This document shows, piece after piece, positions 5,167 through 5,576 of a DNA stretch of 5,576 nucleotides. Every line of letters begins with the position of its first letter. The stretch's first letter is position 1. A model generated the notes under the pieces. That model saw only the letters and a program-made list of their open reading frames with translations, ran no database searches and was not told where the DNA came from. The translations under genes and the position numbers were made by a program. This stretch comes from Planctomycetaceae bacterium (lineage in GTDB: Bacteria > Planctomycetota > UBA1135 > GCA-002686595): positions 1 through 5,576 of the forward strand of contig JABWBL010000259.1 of NCBI GenBank assembly GCA_013360535.1, written 5' to 3'.

Positions 5167-5576
5167 GGCAGACCGCCTGGACGGCGACGCCGGCGCCGTG
5201 GGCGAGGGCGCCGAGGCCTTCGAGGGTCTTGCCCTTGACGTTGATGGCGTCGGGGGTGACGTGGAGCAGCTCGGCGATGCGCGCGCGCATGGCGGCGCGA
5301 TGCGGCGCGATGCGCGGGCCTTCGGTGGCGATGACGAGGTCGGCGTTGACGACGTGCCAGCCGGTGGCGTGAACGCGCGCGAGGCATTCGGAGAGCAGTG
5401 TGGCGCTGTCGGCGCCTTTCCAGCGCGGATCCTTGTCGCTGAAGAGCGTGCCGAGGTCGTCGAGGCCGGCGGCGCCGAGCAGGGCGTCGGAGAGCGCGTG
5501 CAGGACGGCGTCGCCGTCGGAGTGGCCGAGCGGGCCGCTCGGGTGGGGGAGCTCGAGGCCGCCGAGCTTGCAGGGG
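5150..5576 (-). CDS. ispF: IspF, 2-C-methyl-D-erythritol 2,4-cyclodiphosphate synthase (5' end outside window)
   Basis: IspF is the cytoplasmic enzyme of the non-mevalonate (MEP) isoprenoid pathway. It converts CDP-methylerythritol 2-phosphate to the cyclic diphosphate with release of CMP, and works as a homotrimer with zinc at subunit interfaces. The visible part has 141 residues and aligns with E. coli IspF at a constant offset of 16. H18/S19 match H34/S35, H26 matches metal ligand H42, D40 matches D56, and T117/E119 in NVKGKTLEG match T133/E135. About 16 N-terminal residues, including the other metal ligands (D8, H10 in E. coli), lie beyond the right edge. The C-terminal end is complete, with TGA as the complement of 5150-5152. 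I cannot tell whether the protein is stand-alone or part of an IspD-IspF fusion. It converges on and overlaps the hypothetical gene by 17 bp. Confidence 0.93.
   Translation of the reverse strand, partial: PCKLGGLELPHPSGPLGHSDGDAVLHALSDALLGAAGLDDLGTLFSDKDPRWKGADSATLLSECLARVHATGWHVVNADLVIATEGPRIAPHRAAMRARIAELLHVTPDAINVKGKTLEGLGALAHGAGVAVQAVCLIGKA

Noticed and set aside
5291..5310. Tandem perfect 10-bp repeat (CGGCGCGATG twice)
   Set aside because: It lies inside the conserved ispF coding sequence, where it encodes a normal Pro-His-Arg-Ala-Ala-Met stretch, so it is best explained by codon use.
4551..5387. A minus-strand frame covering the hypothetical gene and part of ispF
   Set aside because: It starts as an Arg/His-rich string out of phase with ispF. 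The plus-strand gene at 4600 has a good ribosome site and ordinary protein composition, and ispF is unambiguous in another phase.
1..5576. CRISPR array, tRNA, rRNA, insertion sequence ends or integrase genes
   Set aside because: I looked on both strands and saw no regularly spaced repeats, no tRNA-like cloverleaf, and no transposase or recombinase motif.

Overview
The window is a GC-rich bacterial chromosomal segment whose coding regions favour G or C at third codon positions. It holds five complete genes and one truncated gene, with a non-coding or unassigned stretch at the left edge. The taxon cannot be fixed from this sequence. The MsbA-like exporter, with a long first periplasmic loop and a C-terminal tail reading YARLHAMQF, resembles high-GC Planctomycetota-type homologues from memory. 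That is a weak inference, and other high-GC groups such as Myxococcota-like lineages remain possible.

Layout. Positions 1-315 are a leader region of lower GC than the genes. It contains a perfect 14-bp inverted repeat (208-245) and a second short palindrome (264-280). Positions 316-2202 (+) encode a complete ABCB/MsbA-type half-transporter. Converging on it with only 22 bp between stop codons is a two-gene minus-strand operon (3708 down to 2225). It encodes an AbiEi-type winged-helix antitoxin and an AbiEii-type nucleotidyltransferase toxin, joined by a 4-bp ATGA overlap: a type IV toxin-antitoxin/abortive-infection module. Divergent from this operon is a DUF2238 (YjdF-like) six-helix membrane protein (3882-4493, +). 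The 173-bp gap between them carries an AT-rich palindromic cluster (3779-3803) that looks like the AbiEi operator. A 188-residue protein of unknown function with an apparent internal duplication follows (4600-5166, +). Its 3' end overlaps by 17 bp the 3' end of a convergent ispF gene (minus strand), which runs off the right edge.

Functionally, the exporter, DUF2238 protein and IspF look like ordinary chromosomal genes (envelope lipid transport, membrane protein, isoprenoid precursor synthesis). The AbiE pair looks like a small accessory module inserted among them. No mobile-element gene, tRNA, rRNA or CRISPR array is visible. The items most worth a second look are the shared AbiE/DUF2238 operator region, the large hairpin before the exporter, the duplicated-domain unknown protein, and a G-to-C strand-composition gradient within the genes. 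I do not see convincing evidence of a wholly new multi-gene system.
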